Assembly (NCBI GenBank): GCA_002529455.1
Contig: NYMS01000012.1
Location: forward strand, 62,001-126,000
DNA from: Glycomyces fuscus
Lineage (GTDB): Bacteria; Actinomycetota; Actinomycetes; Streptosporangiales; Streptosporangiaceae
DNA length: 64,000 bases
Direction: 5' to 3'
The notes under the pieces were generated by a model. The model searched no databases. It was given only the letters and a program-made list of their open reading frames with translations, and was not told the origin of the DNA. How positions within the stretch are numbered: the first letter of the stretch is position 1; each line of letters opens with the position of its first letter. This document shows, piece by piece, positions 37,177 through 44,641 of the stretch. The translations under genes were made by a program, and so were the position numbers.

Positions 37177-38133
37177 TCACCCCGTCTTCCAGCATGCGGC
37201 CCAGTGGCCGGGTTCGATCTCCACCAGCGGCGGCTGTTCGGAGCACTTGGAGAACGCCATCGGGCAGCGGTCCTTGAACCGGCAGCCGGTGGGCGGGTTG
37301 AGCAGCCCCGGCGGGGTGCCCGGGATGCCCTCCAGACGGCCCCCCTGCGTGGTGGAGGTGGATCCCACCTCGGGCAGCGCCCCGATGAGCATCTGGGTGT
37401 AGGGGTGCCTGGGCTCGTTGATGATGGTGCTCGCGGGCGCCTTTTCCGCGATGTGGCCCGCGTACATCACCATGATCGTGTCCGCCATCTGGTACACGAG
37501 CGAGATGTCGTGGGTCACGAAGACCATGCTCTTGATGTAGCCCCGGTCGCGGAACTCCACCATCGACTCGGCGACGGAGCGCTGTGTGGACACGTCCAGG
37601 GCCGAGGTGACCTCGTCGGCGATCAGCAGCGACGGGTTGAGCAGGGTGGAGATGACCATGACCACGCGCTGCTTCATGCCGCCGGACAGCTCGATCGGGA
37701 ACCGGTTGAGCACGTCGACGTCCAGGCCGACCAGTTCCAGGCGGCGGTGGAGCTCCTCGGTGATGTCGCCGGGCCGCACGCCGCGGGCGCGCAGCAGCTC
37801 GTTGACCATCTTCCCGATCTTGCGGGTCGGGTTGAGGGCGCTCATCGCGTACTGCGGGATGAGCGAGATCTCGTGGTAGCGGAGGGGCACCATCGCGTCG
37901 TCGTCGGCGATGGGGACGTCCTTGCCGTCCAGCTCGATCGTGCCGCCGACGTGGCGCATCCGCGAGTCCAGGCGGATCAGGCTCTTGCCCAGGGTGGTCT
38001 TGCCGCAGCCGGACTCGCCGGCCAGGCCCATGATCTCGCCGTCCGCGAGGTCGAACGTGACGCCGTCGAGGGCGTGGACGTCCCCGCGCAGGGTCTGGTA
38101 GTAGACCTTCAGGTCCTTGACGCGCAGGGTCAT
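37177..38133 (-). CDS. Oligosaccharide/oligopeptide-type ABC importer, ATP-binding subunit (DppD-like)
   Basis: 318 residues. Walker A 'GESGCGKTT', signature 'LSGGMKQRVVMVIST', Walker B 'LLIADEVTSALD' (Pro replaced by Val) and H-loop 'FVTHDISLV'. It has the full C-terminal oligopeptide_HPY-type tail with 'GCRFKDRCPMAFSKC'. ATG 38133 overlaps the stop of the C permease by one base, showing tight coupling. It pairs with the following DppF-like ATPase. Confidence 0.92.
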   Translation of the reverse strand: MTLRVKDLKVYYQTLRGDVHALDGVTFDLADGEIMGLAGESGCGKTTLGKSLIRLDSRMRHVGGTIELDGKDVPIADDDAMVPLRYHEISLIPQYAMSALNPTRKIGKMVNELLRARGVRPGDITEELHRRLELVGLDVDVLNRFPIELSGGMKQRVVMVISTLLNPSLLIADEVTSALDVSTQRSVAESMVEFRDRGYIKSMVFVTHDISLVYQMADTIMVMYAGHIAEKAPASTIINEPRHPYTQMLIGALPEVGSTSTTQGGRLEGIPGTPPGLLNPPTGCRFKDRCPMAFSKCSEQPPLVEIEPGHWAACWKTG

Positions 38134-39041
38134 CACAGCTCCCGCAGCTTGGGGTTGAACACTTCGTCCAGCCCGACGTTGAGGATGTACAGCGAGCCCA
38201 CGATCACCGTGATGCCGAGACCCGGCGGGATGAACCACCACCACATGCCGAGGGTGAGCGCGCTCCAGGAGACGGCGCTCTGGAGCATCAGGCCCAGGGA
38301 CACGCCGTTGGACGGGCCGAGGCCGATGAAGTCCAGGCCCGCGGCGATGAGGATCGCGCCTCCGAAGAGGAGGATGAAGGACATCACCAGGTACGAGCTC
38401 ATGTTGGGCGCGATCTCGGTGGTGATGATCTTCCACGTGCGCCGTCCGCTGAGCCGGGCCAGGTCCACGTAGTCGCGGGTGGCCAGGGACAGCGCCTGCG
38501 AGCGGACCGCGCGGGCCGCCCACGGCCAGGAGGTCAGGCCGATGAACAGGCCCTGCACGAACAGGCCGCGCGCGTCCAGGTAGGCGATCGCGACGATGAG
38601 CACGACCATCGCGGGCAGGACCAGGACCACGTTCGTGATCATGTTGAGGATCTCGTCGATGATCCCACCCTTGTACCCGGCGACGAAGCCCACCGCGGTA
38701 CCGATGACGAAGGCGATGCCGCCGCCGAACAGGCCGATGATGAACGTGGAGCGCACACCGTGCACGAACTGGGCCCAGATGTCCTGGCCGAACGTGGTGG
38801 TGCCGAACCAGTACTCGCCGCTCGGCGCCTGGGTCTGCGGACCCACGTACTGGTTGGGGTCGTCGTTGACGAAGAAGGGGCCGATGATCCCGAGCAGCAG
38901 GAAGGCCAGGACGACACCCGAGCCGATGAGCAGCTTGGGGTTGCGCCGGGCGAAGTACAGGGCCTCGGACCCCTTGCGCTCGGCCGGTTCGGGGGCGGCC
39001 GCCTTCTCGGCGGTTCCCGGAGCTCCGGCGACGTTCGTCAT
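38133..39041 (-). CDS. Oligosaccharide/oligopeptide-type ABC importer, permease (DppC-like)
   Basis: This 302-residue inner-membrane permease has a 35-residue cytoplasmic N-terminus and a first helix 'LLIGSGVVLAFLLLGIIG'. The typical 'YWFGTTTFGQDIWAQFVHGVRST' loop follows; the EAA region is 'ARLSGRRTWKIITTEIAPN'. It ends '...GLDEVFNPKLREL', the family C-terminus. ATG 39041 overlaps the upstream permease stop (ATGA). Confidence 0.92.
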   Translation of the reverse strand: MTNVAGAPGTAEKAAAPEPAERKGSEALYFARRNPKLLIGSGVVLAFLLLGIIGPFFVNDDPNQYVGPQTQAPSGEYWFGTTTFGQDIWAQFVHGVRSTFIIGLFGGGIAFVIGTAVGFVAGYKGGIIDEILNMITNVVLVLPAMVVLIVAIAYLDARGLFVQGLFIGLTSWPWAARAVRSQALSLATRDYVDLARLSGRRTWKIITTEIAPNMSSYLVMSFILLFGGAILIAAGLDFIGLGPSNGVSLGLMLQSAVSWSALTLGMWWWFIPPGLGITVIVGSLYILNVGLDEVFNPKLREL

Positions 39042-40033
39042 GAGGAGCCTCCCGTCATCTGGACCCGGGTGCGCGGGTCGATCAGCACGTAGACGATGTC
39101 GATGATGAAATTGGCGATCAGCACGCCGACGACCACGAACAGGAAGACGCCCTGGAGCAGGAAGAAGTCCCGGCTGTTCAGCGAGTCCAGGATGAGCTTG
39201 CCCAGGCCGGGGTAGTTGAACGCGATCTCGGTGAGCAGGGAGCCCGCGATGATCGTGCCCAGCTGGACGGCCAGGCCGGTGATCTGCGGCAGCATGGCGT
39301 TGCGGAACGCGTAGCGCCGGACCAGCTTGCGCGGTGCGCCGAGGGCCTGGAGGTAGTTGGAGTAGTCCGCGTCCAGCTCGTAGATGATCATGTTGCGCAT
39401 ACCGATCGCCCAGCCGCCGAGCGCCACGAGGAACATGGACAGGAACGGCAGGAACCAGTGGGTGAGCAGGTTGGAGATGAACAGCCAGCTGAACTCGGGG
39501 CGCAGGGAGAGGCTGTAGCCGCCCGACGCCGGGAAGATCCCGGCGACGATGCCCAGGCTCCAGGCCAGCAGCAGGGCCAGCCACATGTACGGCGTGGCGG
39601 TGAGGATGTAGCCGACCGGCAGGACCGTGTTGTCCAGGGCCTTGCTGCGGGCGGCGAAGGCGCCGAAGCGGTTGCCGATGATCCAGCTGAGCAGGATCGC
39701 GGGGAGCAGCAGTCCCAGGGTGAAGGGGACCGCCCTCATGATGACGTCGGTGACCGGCTCCGGGTAGAGCATCACGCTGATGCCCAGGTCCCCCCGGAAC
39801 AGACCGGCCCAGAAACTCAGGTACTGCTCGTACAGCGGCTGGTCGAGGCCGAAGACCTCCTCGTAGTAGGCGGTCATGGCCTCCAGTGCCTCGGGGTCGC
39901 CCACCGAGGCCCGGGCGAGCATGCTGCGGATGGGGTCGCCGGGCATGAAGCGCGGAATCATCCAGTTGATGGTGACCGCGACGATGAACGTAAGCAGGTA
40001 GACGAAGAGCTTACGACCGATATAGCGCCACAC
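39038..40033 (-). CDS. Oligosaccharide/oligopeptide-type ABC importer, permease (DppB-like)
   Basis: 331 residues starting 'MWRYIGRKLFVYLLTFIVAVTINW'. 'IPRFMPGDP' and 'GDLGISVMLYPEPVTD' lie in the periplasmic loop, the EAA region is 'ALGAPRKLVRRYAFRNAMLP', and the C-terminus is 'DIVYVLIDPRTR'. GTG 40033 has GGAGG five bases upstream, which settles the start. First gene after the binding protein; a stem-loop lies between them. Confidence 0.93.
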   Translation of the reverse strand: MWRYIGRKLFVYLLTFIVAVTINWMIPRFMPGDPIRSMLARASVGDPEALEAMTAYYEEVFGLDQPLYEQYLSFWAGLFRGDLGISVMLYPEPVTDVIMRAVPFTLGLLLPAILLSWIIGNRFGAFAARSKALDNTVLPVGYILTATPYMWLALLLAWSLGIVAGIFPASGGYSLSLRPEFSWLFISNLLTHWFLPFLSMFLVALGGWAIGMRNMIIYELDADYSNYLQALGAPRKLVRRYAFRNAMLPQITGLAVQLGTIIAGSLLTEIAFNYPGLGKLILDSLNSRDFFLLQGVFLFVVVGVLIANFIIDIVYVLIDPRTRVQMTGGSS

Positions 40034-40079
40034 ACGTTCCTCCAGGTGATGGCGGCGGACAGTCGAGTGGCCCCGGAGG

Positions 40080-40120
40080 GGGCGCGGCGCGGACCCCGTG
40101 GGGGTGACCGTGCCGCGCCC
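40080..40120. terminator. Stem-loop between binding-protein and permease genes, second importer
   Basis: GGGCGCGGC (40080-40088) pairs with GCCGCGCCC (40112-40120), and an inner CCCC/GGGG pairing lengthens the hairpin. It has the same position and presumably the same attenuating role as the stem-loop at 19934. Confidence 0.65.
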
Positions 40121-40221
40121 TCTCTCCCGGGGCGTCCCCGGCCGGGCTCTTTCGCGCCGTGCCTCGGCCGGGGGCGGGGAGTGGTCAGCGGGGTGGACGG
40201 GGGGAGACCTCTCCCCCGCCC

Positions 40222-41931
40222 CTACTCGACCGGTTCGATCGCGGCGAGGGTGTCGATTCCGCCGAGCTCGTACCAGCCCTCCCACATCACCGCGGCGCTG
40301 TTGGGCGTGCCCTCAGCCTCGCTGGGCCAGTTGGTCCAGGCGGAGTTGTTGGCCTGCGACCACTGGCCGTTGTACCAGAGCGGGATGATCGGCAGCTCGG
40401 CCAGGAAGAGCTCCTGCAGCTGTGAGGTGACCTCGGCCGCGCCCTCCGCGTCGTCGGCGGGGACCCGGGCGAGCTCCTCGGTGAGGGCCCACGCCTCCTC
40501 GCTCTCGTAGCGGTGGAAGTTCACCGTGGTCTGCTGCTCCTGGACGGGCAGCTGGTAGATGTAGTCGTAGTAGGTCCACGGCGAGTTGCTCAGCTGCCGG
40601 GCGTTGTTGATGACCAGGTCGAACTCGCCCGCGTTGCGGTTGTCGTCGAGCAGGCCCGCGTCGGGGAACTCGGCCGTGATGTTGATGCCGACGTCCTGGG
40701 CGTGCTGCTCGATGAGGCGGGCGGCCTCCATCCAGTCGGTCCAGCCGGAGGGGACCGCGAGGGTCAGGGCGATGGGCTCGCCGTCGGGCGTCTCGACGAA
40801 GCCGTCGCCGTCCTCGTCCATGTAGCCGGCGTCCTCGAGGATCGCCACGGCCTCGTCCGCGTCGTGGGAGAAGCCCTCGCGCTCGACCAGGTCGTGGTCG
40901 ATGTAGTCGTCCCACTCGGGCAGCAGGCCCGTGGGGTTGGCCGCCTGGACCAGGTTGGCGTAGGGGCCCTCGACGATCTCGGTGACGTTGATGGCGTGGG
41001 CCAGGGCCTGGCGGAACGCCGTGTCGCCGAGCGGCTCACGGGTGTGGTTCGGGACGAGCCACGCCGTGTTGGCGCTCTTCATGTACGGGGGACCGTCGTA
41101 GAAGCTGGTGATGGTCTCGTTGCTGTTGAGGACCTGGTCGATGCCGGGGAGGAAGTTGTTGGAGAGGTCGACCTCGCCCTGGTTCAGCATGCCCATCGTC
41201 ACCTCGTTGGAGGCGTTGACGATGTCGACGATGTAGCGGGCGTCCATGGTCATGTCGAGGGCATCGGCGCCCCACCACTCGTCGTTGCGCTCCCAGACCA
41301 TGCGCTGGTCGGTGTGCGACTCGTAGACGTAGGGGCCGGTGCCGACGGGGCTCTCGTTGGGGCTGTCGGTGACCTGGGTCTCCTCCATGTCGGCCCAGAT
41401 GTGGTCCGGGACGATGGGGTTGGAGTAGGCCCAGTTCATCCACTCCTGCGGACGGCTCTCCGAGAAGGTGACGGTGACCGTGCGCTCGTCGGTGGCCTCG
41501 ACGCTCTCGATGTAGTCCCAGACGTTGCTGTAGGGGACTCCGGAGACCTGGCCGAGCTCCAGCGTGGTGACCACGTCCTGGGCGACGAAGGGCTCACCGT
41601 CGTTCCACGTGACGCCCTCGCGCAGGGTGATCACGTGCTCGGTCTCCGAGGTCCACTCGTCGCTCTCGGCGAGCCAGTGCACGTACTCGCCCGTCTCCGG
41701 GTCGTAGTGGAAGAGCGACTCGTAGACCAGGCCGATCGTGCCGACCGCGAAGCCACCCCTCATCATGGGGTTCCAGCTGGTCGGCGCGGACCACGCCGTA
41801 CCCGTCGTGTACAGGGTCTCGTTCCGGGGGTACTGCCCGGAACCGCCGTCACTGTCCCCGCCGCCACCCGAACAGGCGCTGACCGCGAGGGCCAGGGCCG
41901 CGAGTGCCGCCGGAAGCCGCAGCATTCTCAT
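40222..41931 (-). CDS. Extracellular solute-binding lipoprotein, family 5, probably oligosaccharide-specific
   Basis: This 569-residue lipoprotein has the lipobox 'AVSAC' with Cys20, then a Gly/Ser/Asp linker. Family-5 features are 'SWNPMMRGGFAVGTIGLVYESLF' (in part 'TIGLVYESLFHYDPETG'), 'LREGVTWNDGEPFVAQDVV' and 'RQALAHAINVTEIVEGPY'. It is rich in Trp and Tyr in the ligand region ('WMNWAYSNPIVPDHIW', 'DEWWGADAL'), as expected for sugar stacking. Family-5 proteins that bind cello- and xylo-oligosaccharides are known in other bacteria. ATG 41931 has GGAG at five bases. The CelR box and LacI boxes upstream make a beta-glucan or related sugar ligand more likely than peptides; this is inference. 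Confidence 0.9.
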   Translation of the reverse strand: MRMLRLPAALAALALAVSACSGGGGDSDGGSGQYPRNETLYTTGTAWSAPTSWNPMMRGGFAVGTIGLVYESLFHYDPETGEYVHWLAESDEWTSETEHVITLREGVTWNDGEPFVAQDVVTTLELGQVSGVPYSNVWDYIESVEATDERTVTVTFSESRPQEWMNWAYSNPIVPDHIWADMEETQVTDSPNESPVGTGPYVYESHTDQRMVWERNDEWWGADALDMTMDARYIVDIVNASNEVTMGMLNQGEVDLSNNFLPGIDQVLNSNETITSFYDGPPYMKSANTAWLVPNHTREPLGDTAFRQALAHAINVTEIVEGPYANLVQAANPTGLLPEWDDYIDHDLVEREGFSHDADEAVAILEDAGYMDEDGDGFVETPDGEPIALTLAVPSGWTDWMEAARLIEQHAQDVGINITAEFPDAGLLDDNRNAGEFDLVINNARQLSNSPWTYYDYIYQLPVQEQQTTVNFHRYESEEAWALTEELARVPADDAEGAAEVTSQLQELFLAELPIIPLWYNGQWSQANNSAWTNWPSEAEGTPNSAAVMWEGWYELGGIDTLAAIEPVE

Positions 41932-41994
41932 CTCGACTCCTCCTTGTCACCCGGCCGGCCTATGGGGGGATTCCCCTCCGAGAGACCGGAAGGG

Positions 41995-42008
41995 TGGGAG
42001 CGCTCCCA
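41995..42008. promoter_or_regulatory. CelR/CebR-type operator
   Basis: Perfect 14-bp palindrome TGGGAGCGCTCCCA, identical to the operator known for CelR of Thermobifida fusca and CebR of Streptomyces. It is 64 bp upstream of the binding-protein start. Known role: cellobiose-relieved repression of cellulose-utilisation genes. Confidence 0.85.
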
Positions 42009-42030
42009 GTGGTGAGCGCGCGAGACCGTT

Positions 42031-42046
42031 GCTGAACCGGGTAAGT
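42031..42046 (+). promoter_or_regulatory. LacI-type box 1, importer promoter
   Basis: GCTGAACCGGGTAAGT, 100 bp upstream of the binding-protein gene; it differs from the autoregulatory copy at 43489 at two positions. Confidence 0.65.
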
Positions 42047-42150
42047 GACGTTAACAACAACACGTCCGCAGGAAGGGCGTCAATGCCCGACACTTCGCTG
42101 TTATTCGCTTGTAACAGCACAGATGCGGGTATGTCAGTAAGTTCGGCGGC

Positions 42151-42166
42151 GCTGAACCGGTTCCGC
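42151..42166 (+). promoter_or_regulatory. LacI-type box 2, distal
   Basis: GCTGAACCGGTTCCGC; the left ten bases and the TT are identical to the other boxes, the right half is weaker. Spacing to box 1 is 120 bp, possibly allowing looping. Confidence 0.5.
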
Positions 42167-42435
42167 ACGGGCGTTCTCGCTCCCTCCGGGGCCTGTCGGC
42201 GTGGGGTGTCACGCGCCGTACCCTTCCACAGCCCGTGAGGAGGGACAGCATCCTCACGGTCACCTTTTGGACACCAAGGTCACAGAAACCACTAGGGCAA
42301 CTCACGCCCCAGTTTTCACATCGTTAACATCCGTCCCAACACGTGCCCCGGCGCCGGCGTCCGCGCCACACGGGCCCACGGCCCCTCGCGGGGCGTGCGC
42401 CCCGGACGGGCGCGCGATCGCCGGGTATCGCCGGG

Positions 42436-43455
42436 TCACGCGCCCAGGGGGCCGGTGCTCCCCCTCGGGAGCAGCTCCCCCCGGGAGGTCTCGCGGTTCT
42501 CCACCGGCCTGCCCTCGATCGTCCCGGCCAGCATCAGCGCGGCCTGGCGGCCGTAGGAGACGATGTCGCGGACGATGGCGGTCAGCGAGGGGCGGACCAG
42601 GCGGCACAGCACCGAGTCGTCCCAGGCCACGATGGACAGCTGCGAGGGCACGTCGACGCCCATCTCGTGGGCCACGCCCAGCCCCGCCACGGCCATGAGG
42701 TCGTTGTCGTAGATCAGGGCGGTCGGCCGTTCGGTGGCGGCCAGCAGCTTGCGCGTGGTCCTCGTGCCCCCCTCGCCCGTGTAGTCGGCGTGCACCCAGC
42801 GGGCCTCGCTCAGCCCGGCCTGCGCCGCGGCGTCCAGGAAGGCCTGGGTGCGCACCCGGGTGTGCACGAACTTCTCCGGGCCCGCCACCTGGACGATGCG
42901 CCGGTGTCCGAGCGCGGCCAGGTAGTGGACGACCTCGTGCATGGCGGTGGCGTCGTCGGTGTACAGGCAGGGCAGGGAGCCCACGCCCTCGGGCCCGCCG
43001 AGGACGACGGCGGGCAGCGGGAGTTCCTCGACCACCTGGACGCGCGGGTCGCCCACGCGCAGGTCGACCATGATCACGCCGTCCACCCGCCGTTCGGACG
43101 ACCAGCGCCGGTAGGCCGCGATCTCGGCGCCCATGTCCTCGGTGACCTGTAACAACAGGTCCACCCCCGAGGAGGCCAGCTCGGTCTCGATCCCCGAGAC
43201 CAGCTGCATGAAGAAGGGCTCCAGCCCGAGCGAGTGGGCGGGGCGGTCGACCACCAGGCCGATCGCCCCGGTCCGGCCGCCGGGGGCGAGCGCGCGCGCC
43301 GGACCGCTGGGCGCCCAGCCGAGGTCGCTGGCGATCGCCAGGATGCGTCTTCGGGTCTCCTCCGAGACCCCCGGACGCCCGTTGAGCGCGTAGGACACGG
43401 CCCCCTTGGACACCCCTGCGGCCTTGGCGATGTCCATGATGGTCGGACGCCGCAT
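42436..43455 (-). CDS. LacI-family transcriptional regulator of the sugar importer
   Basis: This 339-residue regulator begins 'MRRPTIMDIAKAAGVSKGAVSYALNGRPGVSEETRRRI' (in parts 'MRRPTIMDIAKAAGVS', 'KGAVSYALNGRPGVS'), the LacI HTH plus hinge. A periplasmic-binding-type effector domain follows, with 'VDGVIMVDLRVGD', 'LGHRRIVQVAG' and 'LSIVAWDDS'. The preferred start is ATG 43455, giving the usual LacI N-terminus; an in-frame ATG at 43467 is also possible, each with a G-rich ribosome site. Codon 102 (43152-43150) is TTA, so translation may depend on the bldA tRNA. It lies upstream of the importer on the same strand, with its own operator at 43489. Confidence 0.92.
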   Translation of the reverse strand: MRRPTIMDIAKAAGVSKGAVSYALNGRPGVSEETRRRILAIASDLGWAPSGPARALAPGGRTGAIGLVVDRPAHSLGLEPFFMQLVSGIETELASSGVDLLLQVTEDMGAEIAAYRRWSSERRVDGVIMVDLRVGDPRVQVVEELPLPAVVLGGPEGVGSLPCLYTDDATAMHEVVHYLAALGHRRIVQVAGPEKFVHTRVRTQAFLDAAAQAGLSEARWVHADYTGEGGTRTTRKLLAATERPTALIYDNDLMAVAGLGVAHEMGVDVPSQLSIVAWDDSVLCRLVRPSLTAIVRDIVSYGRQAALMLAGTIEGRPVENRETSRGELLPRGSTGPLGA

Positions 43456-43488
43456 CAAACCCCCCATTCGTCCCCCTGATCACAGAAT

Positions 43489-43504
43489 GCTGAACCGGTT
43501 AAGC
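43489..43504. promoter_or_regulatory. LacI-type box 3, upstream of the lacI-type gene
   Basis: GCTGAACCGGTTAAGC, an imperfect palindrome (14 of 16 positions symmetric) 34 bp upstream of the regulator start, as expected for autoregulation. Confidence 0.75.
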
Positions 43505-43575
43505 AGACGGTTGGGGATTGTACTGCATGACTTCGGGGTGAATCAGACAAAGGGGTACTTAACTCGCTAATCCCC

Positions 43576-44457
43576 TCAAGCTCCCTGGCACCCGGGGCAC
43601 CAGTAGAGGGTGCGCCCGGCCAGTTCCGCGGAGGCGACCGGCGAGGAGCACACCCGGCAGGGGTCGCCGGTCCGGTAGCACACGTAGAGGCTGTCGGCCC
43701 GGGGCACGGGCCGGGCGTCCGGGTCGGGGCGGTGCTCGGGGAGGGTGGTGATGATGTAGCCGTCCCGCACGCCGTCGCGGAGCAGACCCGACAGGTCCTC
43801 CCACAGCCGCGTCCACTGGTCGGCCGTGAGGTCGCGGCCCGGGGTCATGGGGTCCAGGCCCGCCCGGAACAGCGACTCCGCGCGGTAGATGTTGCCGATG
43901 CCCGCCACGACGTCCTGGCGCATGAGGAGCGCGGCGATGCTGGTCCGGGAGCGGCCGACCACGCGCCAGGCGCGCTCGGGGTCGGCGTCGTCGCGCAGGG
44001 GGTCGGGGCCCAGCCTGGCCTGGACGGCCCGCTTCTCGTCCTCCGTGACGACCTCGCAGGCCGAGGGGCCCCGCAGGTCGGCCCAGCCGGAGGAGTTGAC
44101 CAGCCGCGCGCGCACGGCGCCGACCGGTTCGGGCGGCAGGACGAAGCCCCCGGCGTCGCGGACCAGGTCCAGGCGGGCGCCGCCCGCGGCCCGCGGCGCG
44201 CCCAGGTGGCGTTCGCCGTCGGCGTCCCCGAAGGACCAGGCGCCGTACAGGCCCAGGTGGACCCGCAGCCACTCCCCCGAGTCGAACCCGAGGAAGAGGT
44301 GCTTGCCGTGCGCCTCGCTCCCGGTGAGGACCCGGCCGTCGATCCGGGCGGCCCCGTCCGCGAAGCGCCCCTGCGGGCTGCTGGCGCGTACCGTGCCGCC
44401 GCCGAAGGTCTTGTCGAAGTGCGCCGCCAGGCGGTGCAGCGTGTGGCCCTCAGGCAC
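43576..44457 (-). CDS. Fpg/Nei-family DNA glycosylase/AP lyase (endonuclease VIII-like)
   Basis: Base-excision repair enzyme removing oxidised bases and nicking the abasic site. The 293 residues begin with GTG 44457 as 'MPEGHTLHRLA'. Pro2 is the Schiff-base nucleophile and Glu3 the acid; 'EGHT' rather than 'ELPE' places it with Nei/Nei2. The H2TH domain contains 'QDVVAGIGNIYRAESLFRAG', and a C-terminal zinc finger has 'CRVC' and 'CPGC'. Complete and typical. No close operon partner. Confidence 0.94.
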   Translation of the reverse strand: MPEGHTLHRLAAHFDKTFGGGTVRASSPQGRFADGAARIDGRVLTGSEAHGKHLFLGFDSGEWLRVHLGLYGAWSFGDADGERHLGAPRAAGGARLDLVRDAGGFVLPPEPVGAVRARLVNSSGWADLRGPSACEVVTEDEKRAVQARLGPDPLRDDADPERAWRVVGRSRTSIAALLMRQDVVAGIGNIYRAESLFRAGLDPMTPGRDLTADQWTRLWEDLSGLLRDGVRDGYIITTLPEHRPDPDARPVPRADSLYVCYRTGDPCRVCSSPVASAELAGRTLYWCPGCQGA

Positions 44458-44641
44458 CGGTGTTCCCCTCTCCCGTCCGCCCGGGCGGCGACGCGACGCC
44501 TTCCGGACATGCGGCTCCAGGGTAGTGCGCCCGCCCGGCCGCCGGTCCGGCCCATCGGCGGGCTCCGCCGGCGCCCGCCCGGCCCGCGGACGGGCCGCGG
44601 GAAGGGTCCCCGGCCCCGGCCGCGGGGGCCCGCCCGCCGGG

